64,000 nt of DNA from Nocardia panacis (GCF_003598715.1 NZ_QZFU01000019.1:496001-560000), one strand, 5' to 3'; counted from the stretch's first letter, positions 7,946 through 17,072 are shown. Numbers and translations are program-made. The notes: generated from the letters alone by a model not told the origin.

Positions 7946-9289
7946 ATGCTTCGCAGCTTCAGGGTTGGCAACCATCGTTCTTTCGCGGACGAACACGAGT
8001 TGCTGCTGATCCCTGTCGACGACGATCGGCCTGCTGTTCCGGTCGCCGCGGTGTATGGAGCGAACGCCTCGGGAAAGTCGAATCTGTTGGATGGGCTGCG
8101 GTTCATGCAGCGGGCGGTGACCCAGTCGTTTTCCCAGTGGGAGCCCTTCGCGGGGGTGCCGCGTGATCCTTACAGCTTTCGGACGAGTCACATGCTCACG
8201 GTCGCATCGACCTATGTGGTCGAGATCGTGGCCGACGGGATCCCGTGGACGTATGGCTTCACAGTCGACAATGAGCGGGTTCTCGAGGAGTGGCTTTTCA
8301 GCTATCCGGCGAAGCGTAAACGGGTCCTGTTCCAGCGGACCGGCGACCAGTACAGTTCCGGGTCGGCGATGGCTGAGCATCGGGCTCAGCTAAAAATGAT
8401 CCAGGATCTCACCCGACCGAATGCCCTGTTCCTGAGTGCTATTGCCCAGGCGAGGCCGGACATGTTCCAGCCGGTTCATCTTTGGTTCCGTGAAACGCTG
8501 ATTCTGTCCGACGGGCGACGTGCTTCGACCGGTGCGATTGCGCGGCGCCTGCGTAGATTCCTTCTTCGTGGATCGGCCGCGGCGGGCGCACGTCTGGTGG
8601 AGTTGGTGCAAGAGGCCGATTTCGGAATCGCTGCCATCGATACACCCGCAGTGCCCGACGTTCTGCTTGGTTCTATCCCGCGTGGGCAACGGCTCGACGC
8701 TACAGGTATGAGGATGCTCGAGGAGTTGGCGCTGGGAAATGAAGTGCTTGCCGATGACTCGAAGGAGCAGAGTCCCGTGATGCCAGGAGATAGAGCCGGT
8801 CATGGATTGCCGCCGCTCGTATTCGTTCATTACGGGAGTGAGGGGACCGCGCTGGCACTGGAGCAAGAGTCGGCGGGCACCATCGCATGGCTCGATATCC
8901 TGCCAGGAGTTCTCGACGCGCTCGATCACGGGCGAGTGTTGGCCATCGATGAGATCGATACGAGTCTTCATCCGCTGCTCACCGCGTCGCTTATCGAACT
9001 GTTTCAGTCAGATGAGACGAATCCTCATGGTGCGCAACTGATTCTGACTACGCATGACTCCTCCCTCCTTGGTACTGTCGTTCGTCCCGATGGGTTGCTG
9101 CACCGCGATCAGGTGTGGTTTATCGAGAAAGACGCTCACGGGGCCAGTTCACTGTATCCGTTGACCGACTACAAGCCGCGCAACGAACACAATCTCGAAC
9201 GTCGTTATCTCGGAGGAAGTTTCGGCGCGATTCCCAAGGTCGACTTCCATCGACTCGCAGAGGTCTTGCGGCATGCCGACTCGACGTGA
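7946..9289 (+). CDS. RloA-like AAA15/ABC-type ATPase (copy 1)
   Basis: The 447-residue SMC/ABC-like ATPase has Walker A GANASGKSN (38-46), an ABC-signature-like ESAGTIAWLDIL, Walker B VLAIDEIDTSLHP, and the switch histidine in ILTTHDSSLL. These are hallmarks of the AAA15/AAA21 family that pairs with RloB in abortive-infection-type loci, sometimes inside restriction-modification operons. GGAGGTGG precedes the ATG. Its 3' end overlaps the start of an rloB remnant by 17 bp, so the original unit was rloA-rloB, but rloB is now internally deleted. A paralogue with the same layout is at 55987-57264 on the other strand. The ATPase frame itself is intact. Confidence 0.8.
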   Translation: MLRSFRVGNHRSFADEHELLLIPVDDDRPAVPVAAVYGANASGKSNLLDGLRFMQRAVTQSFSQWEPFAGVPRDPYSFRTSHMLTVASTYVVEIVADGIPWTYGFTVDNERVLEEWLFSYPAKRKRVLFQRTGDQYSSGSAMAEHRAQLKMIQDLTRPNALFLSAIAQARPDMFQPVHLWFRETLILSDGRRASTGAIARRLRRFLLRGSAAAGARLVELVQEADFGIAAIDTPAVPDVLLGSIPRGQRLDATGMRMLEELALGNEVLADDSKEQSPVMPGDRAGHGLPPLVFVHYGSEGTALALEQESAGTIAWLDILPGVLDALDHGRVLAIDEIDTSLHPLLTASLIELFQSDETNPHGAQLILTTHDSSLLGTVVRPDGLLHRDQVWFIEKDAHGASSLYPLTDYKPRNEHNLERRYLGGSFGAIPKVDFHRLAEVLRHADST

Positions 9290-9610
9290 GAACTCGCGCC
9301 GTCGACGGCCACCGTTCCGTGAGCCGGTGACGCTGATTCTGATCGTATGCGGCGGCGAAGTGACCGAGCCCATGTACTTTGCGGTGCTGCGCTGACAGGT
9401 TTTCGAGACGTCGAGAAGCGGCTCAAAAACTACCTTCCCGGCTACCACAAGTCTGCCGTCCGTTTTGCCGATTACGTCGATGGCGTCGAGCAAGCCCTCC
9501 GTCGAGCGAGGTCGCGGAACGTGGACGATGGCGAGGAGCATCGCACCAACCCGTCGACGGGCGTGTGGAAGCTGGTAGAGCTCATGCTGCCCAAATCTCC
9601 TGCGCGTTAG
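9273..9610 (+). pseudogene. rloB remnant with internal deletion (copy 1)
   Basis: The frame starting at ATG 9273 gives a typical RloB N-terminus (VTLILIVCGGEVTEPMYF) and stops at 9393-9395. From about 9400 a different frame encodes an RloB-type C-terminus (KNYLPGYHKSAVRFADYV, then NPSTGVWKLVELML) ending at 9610. RloB proteins are about 200-230 residues. The middle, with the acidic active-site region and the FELWLLLHF-type segment, is missing and the frames no longer match. The two ends add up to only about 110 codons. It is best read as a deletion pseudogene. Confidence 0.75.
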
Positions 9611-9838
9611 TTGGCGCGTTTCCGAGCTTTGCCCGTGTTCCAATGCCGCCCAGACTTGCCAGTACCGCAGCCCGCCCCCGTTTGTGTGGGGTCACCCGGC
9701 CGATTCTGGCCCTTGTTCGCGTAGGGCACCTTTCCTACCGGAAACTGTTGTCTCCGGCTGCACCCCCCGCAGGACAGGGCAATAGGCGGCTCGGGAAGTG
9801 ATCGCGGCAGCGCGGCGCAACGTCGGTACGGTGAACGC

Positions 9839-10444
9839 GTGGTGCGCGTGTTGGTGGCGGAGGACGTCCGGATGTTGCGGGCGGCGCTGGTCCGATTGCT
9901 GGAACTGGAAGCCGATATCGAGGTCGTGGCGGAGGTCGAGCGCGGCGATGCGGTGGTGGCGGCGGCCATGGCGCATCGACCCGATGTGGCCGTGCTCGAT
10001 ATCGAACTGCCCGGCGGGGATGGGCTGGAAGCGGCCGCGCGGCTGGCGGAATCGCTCCCGTCATGCAGGGTGCTGATCCTGACCGGTATGGGTCGGCCGG
10101 GGAATTTGCGACGCGGGATCGCGGCGGGCGTCGCGGGTTTCATGCTCAAGGACTCACGGCCGGACGAACTGGTGAGCGCGATTCGCTCGGTGGCACAGGG
10201 GGGCCGAGTGCTCGACCCTCACCTGGCCTACGCCGCACTGGACGTGGCGGATTGCCCCTTGACCACACGGGAGGTCGACGTACTGCGGTTGACCGCGACC
10301 GGCGCGACACCCCGCGAGGTCGCCGCGACGCTACACCTGACCTATGGAACGGTCCGCAACTATCTCGCATCCGCCGTGGACAGGTTGGGCGCCCGAAGCC
10401 GGATGGACGCGATTCATATCGCGCACGAAGCGGGTTGGCTCTGA
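9839..10444 (+). CDS. NarL/DesR-type response regulator
   Basis: The 201-residue protein has a receiver domain (acidic pair E8/D9, phosphoacceptor D54 in VAVLDIELPG, lysine in GFMLKDSRPDE) and a LuxR-type helix-turn-helix (LTTREVDVLRLTATGATPREVAATLHLTYGTVRNYLA, given here only as the region from about residue 138 to 175). It matches the DesR/LiaR group that works with HisKA_3 kinases. The start is GTG 9839, with GTG 9842 as an alternative. The partner kinase lies convergent on the other strand and the two 3' ends overlap by 31 bp, which is unusual because such pairs normally share one operon. Confidence 0.85.
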   Translation: MVRVLVAEDVRMLRAALVRLLELEADIEVVAEVERGDAVVAAAMAHRPDVAVLDIELPGGDGLEAAARLAESLPSCRVLILTGMGRPGNLRRGIAAGVAGFMLKDSRPDELVSAIRSVAQGGRVLDPHLAYAALDVADCPLTTREVDVLRLTATGATPREVAATLHLTYGTVRNYLASAVDRLGARSRMDAIHIAHEAGWL

Positions 10445-12264
10445 TCGACCGGCAGGGCGACCATCAGGGTGAAGGTGTGCGGTCCACGATCCGCGGTGAG
10501 GCGGCCGCCGACGGCGGTGAGCCGCAGGGTGAGGTTGGTCAGGCCGGTTCCCGTCCGACCGTCCTCGCACACCGGGGATGGATGGTCGTTGGTGATGTGC
10601 AGTCGAGTCCCGTCCTCGTCGGTGGTGAGCAGGATCGAGGTTCGCTCGGCACGCGAATGCCGCACGACATTGGTGACGGCCTCGCGCAACACCACCGCGA
10701 GGAGCTGATCGTGGCCTGCGGGGGTGGGCGAATGTTCCACCGCGACTTGGGATCCGGCGGCCTCGAGGACGCCGCGCGCGCTGGTGAGCTCCTCGGCGAA
10801 GGACGCTCGGGTGGCGCCGTCGGGGATGGCGCGAAGTTCGGCCAGCGCGCTGTCTGCCATCGGAGCCAGCTCGGCGATTTCGGCACGGGCGGCGGCGGTG
10901 TCGCGCTCGAGCAGTCGGGCGGCCAGCTCGGCCTTGAGCGTGATGCCTGCCAGGGCACGCCCGAGCAGATCGTGCACATCCCGCGCCACGCGCAACCGCT
11001 CGGTGACCACCGCTGTCCTGGCCGCCTGAGCCCGAGTCTGCGCGAGTTGGCGTGTCACCGGCGGTATTCGGCACAGTGAGTAGACGAGGATGGTCGAGGC
11101 ATATGGCAGACAACACCAGTTCAGAATCGATGCGAGGGAAGTACCCGCGGGCAGCAAGAAGGGGAACAATGCCGTCGCCAGTGCGGGAAGTCCCCAGGCC
11201 CAGCCACGTCGCATCCGGACCACACACGCACCCAGTACCAGGACGACGGGCGGGGTGAGCACATCCGGCGAGGGGTGCACCGGCAGGAAGGCCAGCGACG
11301 CCCCGAGCGCCAGATGGATCGGCAATGTCCACCGCCAGGCCAGGGGCGTGGACCCGTCGGGCCGGGGCGCACCGTGATACAGCTGGAGGGCTCCGGACAG
11401 GCCGACCAGGATGCTCAGCAGCCAGATCGGCGAGTGTTCGGTGTTGTAGGTCGCCGTGTCGAACAGCACGATTATCGAATTGTCAACCAGCACACTGACG
11501 AAGAACCACCAGGCCAGGCGTGACGAAAGCGCGGTGCGCTCGTTCACGGGCAACGGTGGGGGATCGACGTGCCGCACATCGGCGATGGATCGGGCACGGT
11601 CGAGCGCGGCGCGACTGAGCTCCGCTATCCACTCGAGCCCGGCTCGAGTCGGGGCCTGCTGGGTTTCTCGCAGCGCGTGCAGGATCGACATCAGGTCGGC
11701 ACCCAGCGTTCGACTCAGCCGCGCCGTCATGTCCTGGCGTTCGACGGCGACGGAATGTGCCGCCAGCCACTCCTTCTCCCGGTCCATCTCATCCAGTTGT
11801 CGCGCCATGTACACGGGTGCGAAATGGGTGATCGTCACGTTGATTCCGAGGAACGCCACAATGCCGAGCAGCCGGAACATCGGGGTTCCTGGCCAGTGGT
11901 ACAACGCGAGTTCCGCCACCACGGCCACGGCGGCAAGGACCCAGGAAACCGGCGCGGACAGCGTCAGCAGCAAGGCGGCCCCCATGAGGCCGGACAGCGG
12001 ACCCCAGACCTCCCCGATAATCGCGTACGGACCGTAGACGAGGACCGCGAGCAGAACCAACAGCACCTGTGGCCGCCACCAGCGCAGCTGGATCAGCGCC
12101 AGCACCGCGAACGCCGAGACGATGGCGCTCACCCCCAGCACCGGAACCCACGGTGGCCGACCGGGATTCGCGACGGCGTCCATCAGATTGGCGACCCGAC
12201 CGAGCACACCCAGCAACAGCAGCGCGCCGACAAGCACCCACTGGGGGCGCGGCCACCGTCTCAC
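10414..12264 (-). CDS. Membrane sensor histidine kinase, HisKA_3 type, with duplicated membrane module
   Basis: The 616-residue protein uses GTG 12264, chosen for GGAGG 5 bp upstream; in-frame ATGs at 12285, 12306 and 12348 are alternatives. It has a first block of about five membrane helices and a degenerate helical DHp-like segment (ARLSRTLGADLMSILHAL). A second membrane block follows, then the true HisKA_3 dimerisation box ARDVHDLLGRALAGITLK with phosphoacceptor His near 431. The HATPase ends with REAVTNVVRHSRA and GTGLTNLTLRL. The double sensor/DHp arrangement suggests an internal duplication in which the first half lost catalysis. It presumably phosphorylates the convergent response regulator. 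The signal is unknown. Confidence 0.8.
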   Translation of the reverse strand: MRRWPRPQWVLVGALLLLGVLGRVANLMDAVANPGRPPWVPVLGVSAIVSAFAVLALIQLRWWRPQVLLVLLAVLVYGPYAIIGEVWGPLSGLMGAALLLTLSAPVSWVLAAVAVVAELALYHWPGTPMFRLLGIVAFLGINVTITHFAPVYMARQLDEMDREKEWLAAHSVAVERQDMTARLSRTLGADLMSILHALRETQQAPTRAGLEWIAELSRAALDRARSIADVRHVDPPPLPVNERTALSSRLAWWFFVSVLVDNSIIVLFDTATYNTEHSPIWLLSILVGLSGALQLYHGAPRPDGSTPLAWRWTLPIHLALGASLAFLPVHPSPDVLTPPVVLVLGACVVRMRRGWAWGLPALATALFPFLLPAGTSLASILNWCCLPYASTILVYSLCRIPPVTRQLAQTRAQAARTAVVTERLRVARDVHDLLGRALAGITLKAELAARLLERDTAAARAEIAELAPMADSALAELRAIPDGATRASFAEELTSARGVLEAAGSQVAVEHSPTPAGHDQLLAVVLREAVTNVVRHSRAERTSILLTTDEDGTRLHITNDHPSPVCEDGRTGTGLTNLTLRLTAVGGRLTADRGPHTFTLMVALPVDQSQPASCAI

Positions 12265-12338
12265 CCGAACCTCCGCCGCACGCATCTTCTGCTGCGGATT
12301 ATGCATTTTGCAGGTGTCACCACGCAATGCACATACCG

Positions 12339-12354
12339 ACCGGTGCACACCGGT
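12339..12354. promoter_or_regulatory. Inverted repeat ACCGGTG-CA-CACCGGT between divergent kinase and hydrolase genes
   Basis: A perfect 7-bp inverted repeat with a 2-bp spacer lies in the 128-bp divergent region. It is placed where a regulator (for example the neighbouring response regulator) could control both the sensor kinase and the epoxide hydrolase. Function is inferred from position only. Confidence 0.4.
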
Positions 12355-12392
12355 ACTACCGGCCTCGCTTCCCGCCGACGATGCTCGTGATC

Positions 12393-13535
12393 ATGAGCGA
12401 AATCAAGCCATTCACCATCACCCCTTTCGCCCTCGCCGTCACCGACGCCGAGCTCGCTGACCTGCACGACCGGCTCGCTCGCACCCGTCTGCCGCAACCG
12501 GCCCCGGAGGACGACTGGGATGCGGGCACCCCGAACTCCTACCTGCGCACGGCGCTCGAAGCGTGGCGCACCTTCGACTGGCGTGCCGCCGAGGCGCGGA
12601 TCAATGCCGTACCGCACTTCACCACCGAGATCGACGGCCAGACGTTCCACTTCATCCACGTCCGCTCCGCCCACTCCGGCGCCACCCCCCTGCTGCTCGC
12701 GCACACCTACCCCGGCTCGTCGGTCGACTATCTCGATCTGATCGACCGCCTCGTCGACCCGGTCGCGCATGGCGGCCGCGCGCAGGACGCGTTCGATGTC
12801 GTCATCCCGGATGCGCCGGGCTACGGCTTCTCCCAACCGGTCGCCGAGGCAGGCTGGACGACCACCCGAGTGGCTGCGGCGTACGACCGCCTGATGCGTG
12901 GCCTGGGCTACGAGAGCTACGGAATCCACGGCTCGGACAACGGCGCGATGGTCGCCAGGGAGCTGGGACTGCTGAACCCTGACGGATTCCTCGGACTGCA
13001 CGTGCTACAGCTGTTCTCGTTCCCGTCCGGTGACCCGGCCGAGTTCGAGCGTCTGGAGCCCGCGGACCACGCCGGCCTCGCACACATGCAGTGGTTCCAG
13101 TCGGTCGGCGGCTACAACACGATGAACGCGTCACGCCCGCAGACCGTGGCCGCCGGTCTCAGCGACTCGCCGATCGGGCTGCTCGCCTACAGCGAGCTGT
13201 TCAACTCCTTCGGCAATGGCACCTCCCTCGTGCCGCTGGAGACGATTCTGCTCGAGGTGACCGTGAACTGGTTCGCCAACGCGGCGTCCGGGATGAGCCG
13301 CAGCTATCTGGAGAACGCGCGGGCGGAGGCCGAACCGCAGGTGAGCACCGCCCGGACCGGCGTCGCGGTGTTCAAGGACGACTTCCAGACGATCAGGGTC
13401 TTCGCCGAACGCGACAACACGAACATCGTGCACTGGAGCCGTTTCGAAAAGGGTGGCCACTTCGCGGCCCTGGAACGCCCGGATCTCCTGGCGGGCGATC
13501 TCCGCGTCTTCTTCGCCGAACTCGAAAGCCGCTGA
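12393..13535 (+). CDS. Epoxide hydrolase (EHN-type alpha/beta hydrolase)
   Basis: The 380-residue protein has the epoxide-hydrolase N-terminal meander domain (about 1-105; DLHDRLARTRLPQ) and an alpha/beta hydrolase core. The nucleophile Asp sits in GIHGSDNGAMVARELG, and the catalytic His in EKGGHFAALERPD near the C-terminus. The oxyanion-hole loop is HTYPGS rather than the usual HGWPGS. The family opens epoxides to diols through an ester intermediate and usually acts on lipids or xenobiotics in the cytosol. No clear ribosome site is seen; ATG 12381 is an equally possible start. It is divergent from the sensor kinase with a palindrome between them. Confidence 0.85.
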   Translation: MSEIKPFTITPFALAVTDAELADLHDRLARTRLPQPAPEDDWDAGTPNSYLRTALEAWRTFDWRAAEARINAVPHFTTEIDGQTFHFIHVRSAHSGATPLLLAHTYPGSSVDYLDLIDRLVDPVAHGGRAQDAFDVVIPDAPGYGFSQPVAEAGWTTTRVAAAYDRLMRGLGYESYGIHGSDNGAMVARELGLLNPDGFLGLHVLQLFSFPSGDPAEFERLEPADHAGLAHMQWFQSVGGYNTMNASRPQTVAAGLSDSPIGLLAYSELFNSFGNGTSLVPLETILLEVTVNWFANAASGMSRSYLENARAEAEPQVSTARTGVAVFKDDFQTIRVFAERDNTNIVHWSRFEKGGHFAALERPDLLAGDLRVFFAELESR

Positions 13536-13630
13536 GCCTTCGACATGGATCACCGCGCCGGGCCGAGATCGGCCGGGAGAAACTGATCTGTCGCGGTGCG
13601 GACATGAGGAGTGCCGCGTGCAGCCGGGGC

Positions 13631-14410
13631 TCAGCTGCGGTCGTCGCGGATAGCTCGCACGAGCGTGATCAGGCCTGAATTGATCAGGGAGACCATTCGT
13701 TTGGCATTCGCACCGACAGCGACGGTCGGGTGGTCACCGACGATGGCGTAGCGTCCGTCGTCGGCCAGATCACGCCAGTGCAGGGTGTGGCGGGTGATGC
13801 CGCGCGGGCCGAAGCGGGAGTACGCCTGCGCCAGTTCGATCGTGCCGACGGTCTCCACGGTGGCATTGTCGAACCACGTTGCCCTGGCCGAGATTCCGTC
13901 CTCGAAGTTGTCGTACACCATGGATTGGCTGTACTCGTAGTCGAGTCCCGAGTCGCGCGGGTCATCGAGCACTACATCGGGCTGTCTGCCCGCCGCGGCC
14001 GTGGGCAGCGCCGCGACGATCGCCGCGGCCAGATCCGGCGCCGGATACTCGGTGATCGTGAATCCGGTAGCCGCCCAGATGGTTCCGCCCATATGCTGCT
14101 CGATCAGAAAGGCGCGGCTACCTTTCCTGGTGGCGAGTACACGGACGCAACCGTTCGGGTTTTCGGCGTCGCGGCCGTTCAGGCCGCGCACCGAGACCCG
14201 AATATCCGGGTGGGCGATCTCGCGCAACAGGTAGGGGAACTCTTCGGCGCCAAGACGATCGCGTAATTCCGCACGCGCCCGGAACATTTGACGTTCGTGC
14301 TCGTCGTGGTCGCCCGTGTGCGCGGAATACGTGAGCGGAGAAGGCATGTAGTCCTCCCGCAATTCGGCCCACGCGGCGGCGAATTCGAGATCGGTCAGGC
14401 GCCAGCTCAA
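13631..14410 (-). CDS. EspG-family ESX secretion-associated chaperone
   Basis: The 259-residue protein opens with the EspG signature region (WRLTDLEFAAAWAEL, then MPSPLTY). It continues as an alpha/beta protein of the family's usual length (about 250-290), including the middle TRKGSRAFLIEQ strand pair. EspG proteins bind hydrophobic tips of PE/PPE-type substrates in the cytosol and deliver them to the type VII secretion machine. Its start overlaps the stop of the upstream large ESX substrate-like gene by 4 bp, so chaperone and cargo are co-translated. No ESX core genes (eccC, eccD) lie in the window, so the secretion machine must be elsewhere. Confidence 0.8.
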   Translation of the reverse strand: MSWRLTDLEFAAAWAELREDYMPSPLTYSAHTGDHDEHERQMFRARAELRDRLGAEEFPYLLREIAHPDIRVSVRGLNGRDAENPNGCVRVLATRKGSRAFLIEQHMGGTIWAATGFTITEYPAPDLAAAIVAALPTAAAGRQPDVVLDDPRDSGLDYEYSQSMVYDNFEDGISARATWFDNATVETVGTIELAQAYSRFGPRGITRHTLHWRDLADDGRYAIVGDHPTVAVGANAKRMVSLINSGLITLVRAIRDDRS

Positions 14411-16221
14411 ATTCGCTTCTCCACAACGGGTTTCGCCACCAGCGGCGGGGTGCCCAGGGCCTCGTCGAGATGTTCGGGAGAATCGAGATAGTCGGCGCGC
14501 TTGTGCTCCTTACCCTGTCCCTGTCCTGCGGCGGGATGTCCGGCCATACCCGGCGAGCCTGCCATGCCGGGGGCGCCGGGAGCGGCCGTCAAACCCGAGC
14601 GGGCAATCGCGCCGGAGGCATCGGCGGCGGCCGACGCGCGAGGGAACAGTTTGGCGGCGGCCGCGACATCCTTCGACAGAGGCTTCGGCACACCGACCGC
14701 GGCGCCGCCTTTGCCCGGACCCGGTCCGGGACCCGCGCCGAGCTTCTTCGCCGAATCCGCCGCCGTCGGAACTGTTTTCGGTAGATTCGCCGCGAAATCC
14801 TTCGCCATGTCGGTGCGGCCCTGCCCCAGCGCCTGCTGCGCGGTCGAGAGCGCCTGCTGCAAGCCCTGCATGCCTTGACCCATGCCTTGACCTTGGCCCG
14901 GCGTGCCCTGCCCCGGTGTCCCCTGCCCCGGCGTACCTTGCCCCGGCGCGCCCGGCTTCTCCGGCTCGGAGGGAAACCCTCCCCGGACCGGACCGGGCCG
15001 CACACGCGAGTAATCCGGGCCGGCCGGTTGGCCCGGCGCAGGAAGCCCGCGGGCAACGGGCTGTGCGCGCAGCACCCCATTCTCCAGCGCCTGCCGGGCC
15101 GACGCGGGATCGCCCGTGGCGCCACGTCCCGGCGGACCCGGTGGCCCCGGCAGCGCGGGTGGACCCGGCTGCGCGGGTGGACCCGGCTGCGCGGGGACGA
15201 CCGGAGACTGCGGATCGGGCAGCGCGGCCATCCGGGTCGAGGCATGCTGAATTCCCGGCTTGTACACCGAATCCATCGCACCGATACCCGCGTTGCGCAT
15301 GCTCTCTTCGAAGCGCGCCTGGTATTGCGCGGTGGTTTCGTGCTCATTCGGAAGCGTGCCACCGCGCCCCAATGCGTCCGCGAAAGAGTAGAGCCAGCTC
15401 GAGGTGTACTCCAGCAGTTCACCGATGCGTGTCATGGCGACGCCGAGCTCGGATCCGGACGAGCTGTACGCCGAGGTCGCCGCGCGGGCGCGCGGCGCTC
15501 CCACCGGGCTGTCCCACAGGTTCTGCGACTTCACCACGGCCTGGAGCAGGTCGTCGTATTGCTTCTTGACCGTCTCGCCGAGCCACTGCCAATGCTGTCC
15601 GGCCGTCGAGGCGCTCACCCATGGCGCCGGACTCGCTTGCCGCATCGAGATCAGGATCGCGTCATAGCGTTTACCCGTGATATCGGTGGACACTTCGCCG
15701 TTGATCTGCTTGCCCTCGTAGGACGCGTCGGAGCCGCCTTGCAGGCTGGGTGGCAGTCCGCCGGTCTTCTCGTTCTCCTTCGACTTCGGGTTGATCAACG
15801 GCGGGTGCTTGTTCCCGTCCAGGTTCGACGGTTTGAGCGTCGACGTATCGAGCTTGGCTGTGCCGGAGGGAATCCCGCTGCGGATCCGGTCGAATGCCTG
15901 TTCGCTCAGCTCATCCGCGCCGCGATAATTCTCGGCCGCGCGCAGGTAGACATCGATCATGTCGTCCAGGTGGCCCACCTGATTGCCGAGCGTGGTGCGC
16001 AGTGCGGTGGTGCGCGAGGAGAACCGCCGCGCCAGTTCGGCACTGGAATCCAGCGCGGAGAACGGATTCAGGTCGGCGATCGGATCGAGCGCCCCCTGCA
16101 CGCCACGCAACTGCTGCTGAACGGCGCCGATCCGATCGACGATCTCCTTGACCGACTTCGGATCGAACTTCAACTCCCCTTGACTCGCCAACCCCTTGAT
16201 TGCCTTCAGATCGTCGGCCAT
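14407..16221 (-). CDS. Large PPE/ESX-substrate-like protein with Gly/Pro-rich region
   Basis: The 604-residue protein has an alpha-helical N-terminus (about 1-120) resembling WXG/PPE-type helical hairpins. A second helical block around 200-290 contains WVSASTAGQHWQWLGETVK and SSWLYSFADALGRGG. A long low-complexity linker follows, with collagen-like GPPGPPGRG and TPGQG repeats. The conserved-looking tail RADYLDSPEHLDEALG precedes the end; similar tails occur on actinobacterial ESX substrates. No signal peptide or membrane helix is visible, which fits type VII export. It is followed with 4-bp overlap by espG, its likely chaperone. The precise role is unknown. Confidence 0.65.
   Translation of the reverse strand: MADDLKAIKGLASQGELKFDPKSVKEIVDRIGAVQQQLRGVQGALDPIADLNPFSALDSSAELARRFSSRTTALRTTLGNQVGHLDDMIDVYLRAAENYRGADELSEQAFDRIRSGIPSGTAKLDTSTLKPSNLDGNKHPPLINPKSKENEKTGGLPPSLQGGSDASYEGKQINGEVSTDITGKRYDAILISMRQASPAPWVSASTAGQHWQWLGETVKKQYDDLLQAVVKSQNLWDSPVGAPRARAATSAYSSSGSELGVAMTRIGELLEYTSSWLYSFADALGRGGTLPNEHETTAQYQARFEESMRNAGIGAMDSVYKPGIQHASTRMAALPDPQSPVVPAQPGPPAQPGPPALPGPPGPPGRGATGDPASARQALENGVLRAQPVARGLPAPGQPAGPDYSRVRPGPVRGGFPSEPEKPGAPGQGTPGQGTPGQGTPGQGQGMGQGMQGLQQALSTAQQALGQGRTDMAKDFAANLPKTVPTAADSAKKLGAGPGPGPGKGGAAVGVPKPLSKDVAAAAKLFPRASAAADASGAIARSGLTAAPGAPGMAGSPGMAGHPAAGQGQGKEHKRADYLDSPEHLDEALGTPPLVAKPVVEKRI
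14897..14950 (-). repeat. 15-bp tandem repeats encoding TPGQG
   Basis: About 3.6 copies of a 15-bp unit (CCCGGCGTGCCCTGC and variants) lie within the linker of the ESX substrate-like gene. A shorter duplicated 18-bp unit encoding the QPGPPA stretch is near 15160-15195. Such repeats are prone to slippage and so to length variation in the linker. Confidence 0.8.
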
Positions 16222-16335
16222 TGGTCGCCTCCCTACGCACCCACCAATATCCTGTCACAAATCGTCACTACGACACCGGCCGAAGTGGGCCATCCACCCG
16301 CCGGATCGGATCATGTGACGACACCGTTCGAACAC

Positions 16336-16896
16336 TCAGTCGGCACCGTTGGCTCCCCGCGCCAACCGCTGCGCGTAGTGGTCACGGATCGCGGTCAACC
16401 GGAGCCTGGAGAAGCGACCCGGCTCGCGCGCGTACAGCGCGCGACCGTCCAGGGAGGTGAATGCCTCCGCCGGCACCCGATCCCCGTCCGGTGGAATGAA
16501 TTTCAGCACCTCATCGACCGCGGCGAGTGCGGTGGACAACGCGCGACCGGTCGACTCCGGGTACGGACCGGATGCATGCTCGGGCACCCGTTCGGCAGTG
16601 GTGTCCGAATACCACAGCCACACACCGGGATCGATGAGCGCCGAGGGCTCCGGTCCGCCGAAGCGCACGGAATCGGCTGGTGGAGGAACGATTTCGTCCG
16701 GTAGCCGGAATTGATGGATCCGTTCGGCCCCGCATCTCGGGCAGGCGCCGACGTAGCGGCTCGCCAGGACATCACCGACGTAGACAACCGAACCGCGGAA
16801 TTCACACCGGGTCTCCCCGCACGCCGGGCACGGCTGCAGCGCGAGGAACAGGTGCGCCTCGGCGCTGGTGCGAGCCGGTGGCAGCGTGTCGGGCAC
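16336..16896 (-). CDS. Hypothetical protein with a zinc-ribbon-like pair of CxxC motifs
   Basis: The 186-residue protein starts at GTG 16896, chosen for AAGGAG 6 bp upstream; a longer frame to 17058 lacks this and is arginine-rich. Residues about 20-60 hold CPACGETRCEF and CPRCG, which look like a two-knuckle zinc ribbon. The rest is mixed alpha/beta with no motif I know. It sits between the toxin/immunity cluster and the EspG pair, all on the same strand, so it may be part of the type VII toxin island. No function is assigned. Confidence 0.65.
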   Translation of the reverse strand: MPDTLPPARTSAEAHLFLALQPCPACGETRCEFRGSVVYVGDVLASRYVGACPRCGAERIHQFRLPDEIVPPPADSVRFGGPEPSALIDPGVWLWYSDTTAERVPEHASGPYPESTGRALSTALAAVDEVLKFIPPDGDRVPAEAFTSLDGRALYAREPGRFSRLRLTAIRDHYAQRLARGANGAD

Positions 16897-17072
16897 GATC
16901 GCTCCTTCACAACGTCGAGTTCGGACTGGTGTCCATCTTGCGCTACGCACCGGCGCGGCGCGTGAATTCCGTTGTGGCCAAGACCGGTTGACCCGACGGG
17001 CGGATCGGCGACGCCGAGGCGGTGCGCGAGTAGTACTGTGTGCCACGACACGTGCCACAGAATCGAGGTCTC

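Noticed and set aside
7946..9610. Active RloAB or retron-type defence system
   Set aside because: The rloB frame is broken and its middle is missing; no reverse transcriptase or restriction genes adjoin.
14875..16704. Long rightward open frame (609 codons) opposite the ESX substrate gene
   Set aside because: Arg-rich, no ribosome site, mirrors the opposite-strand gene; a GC-bias shadow.
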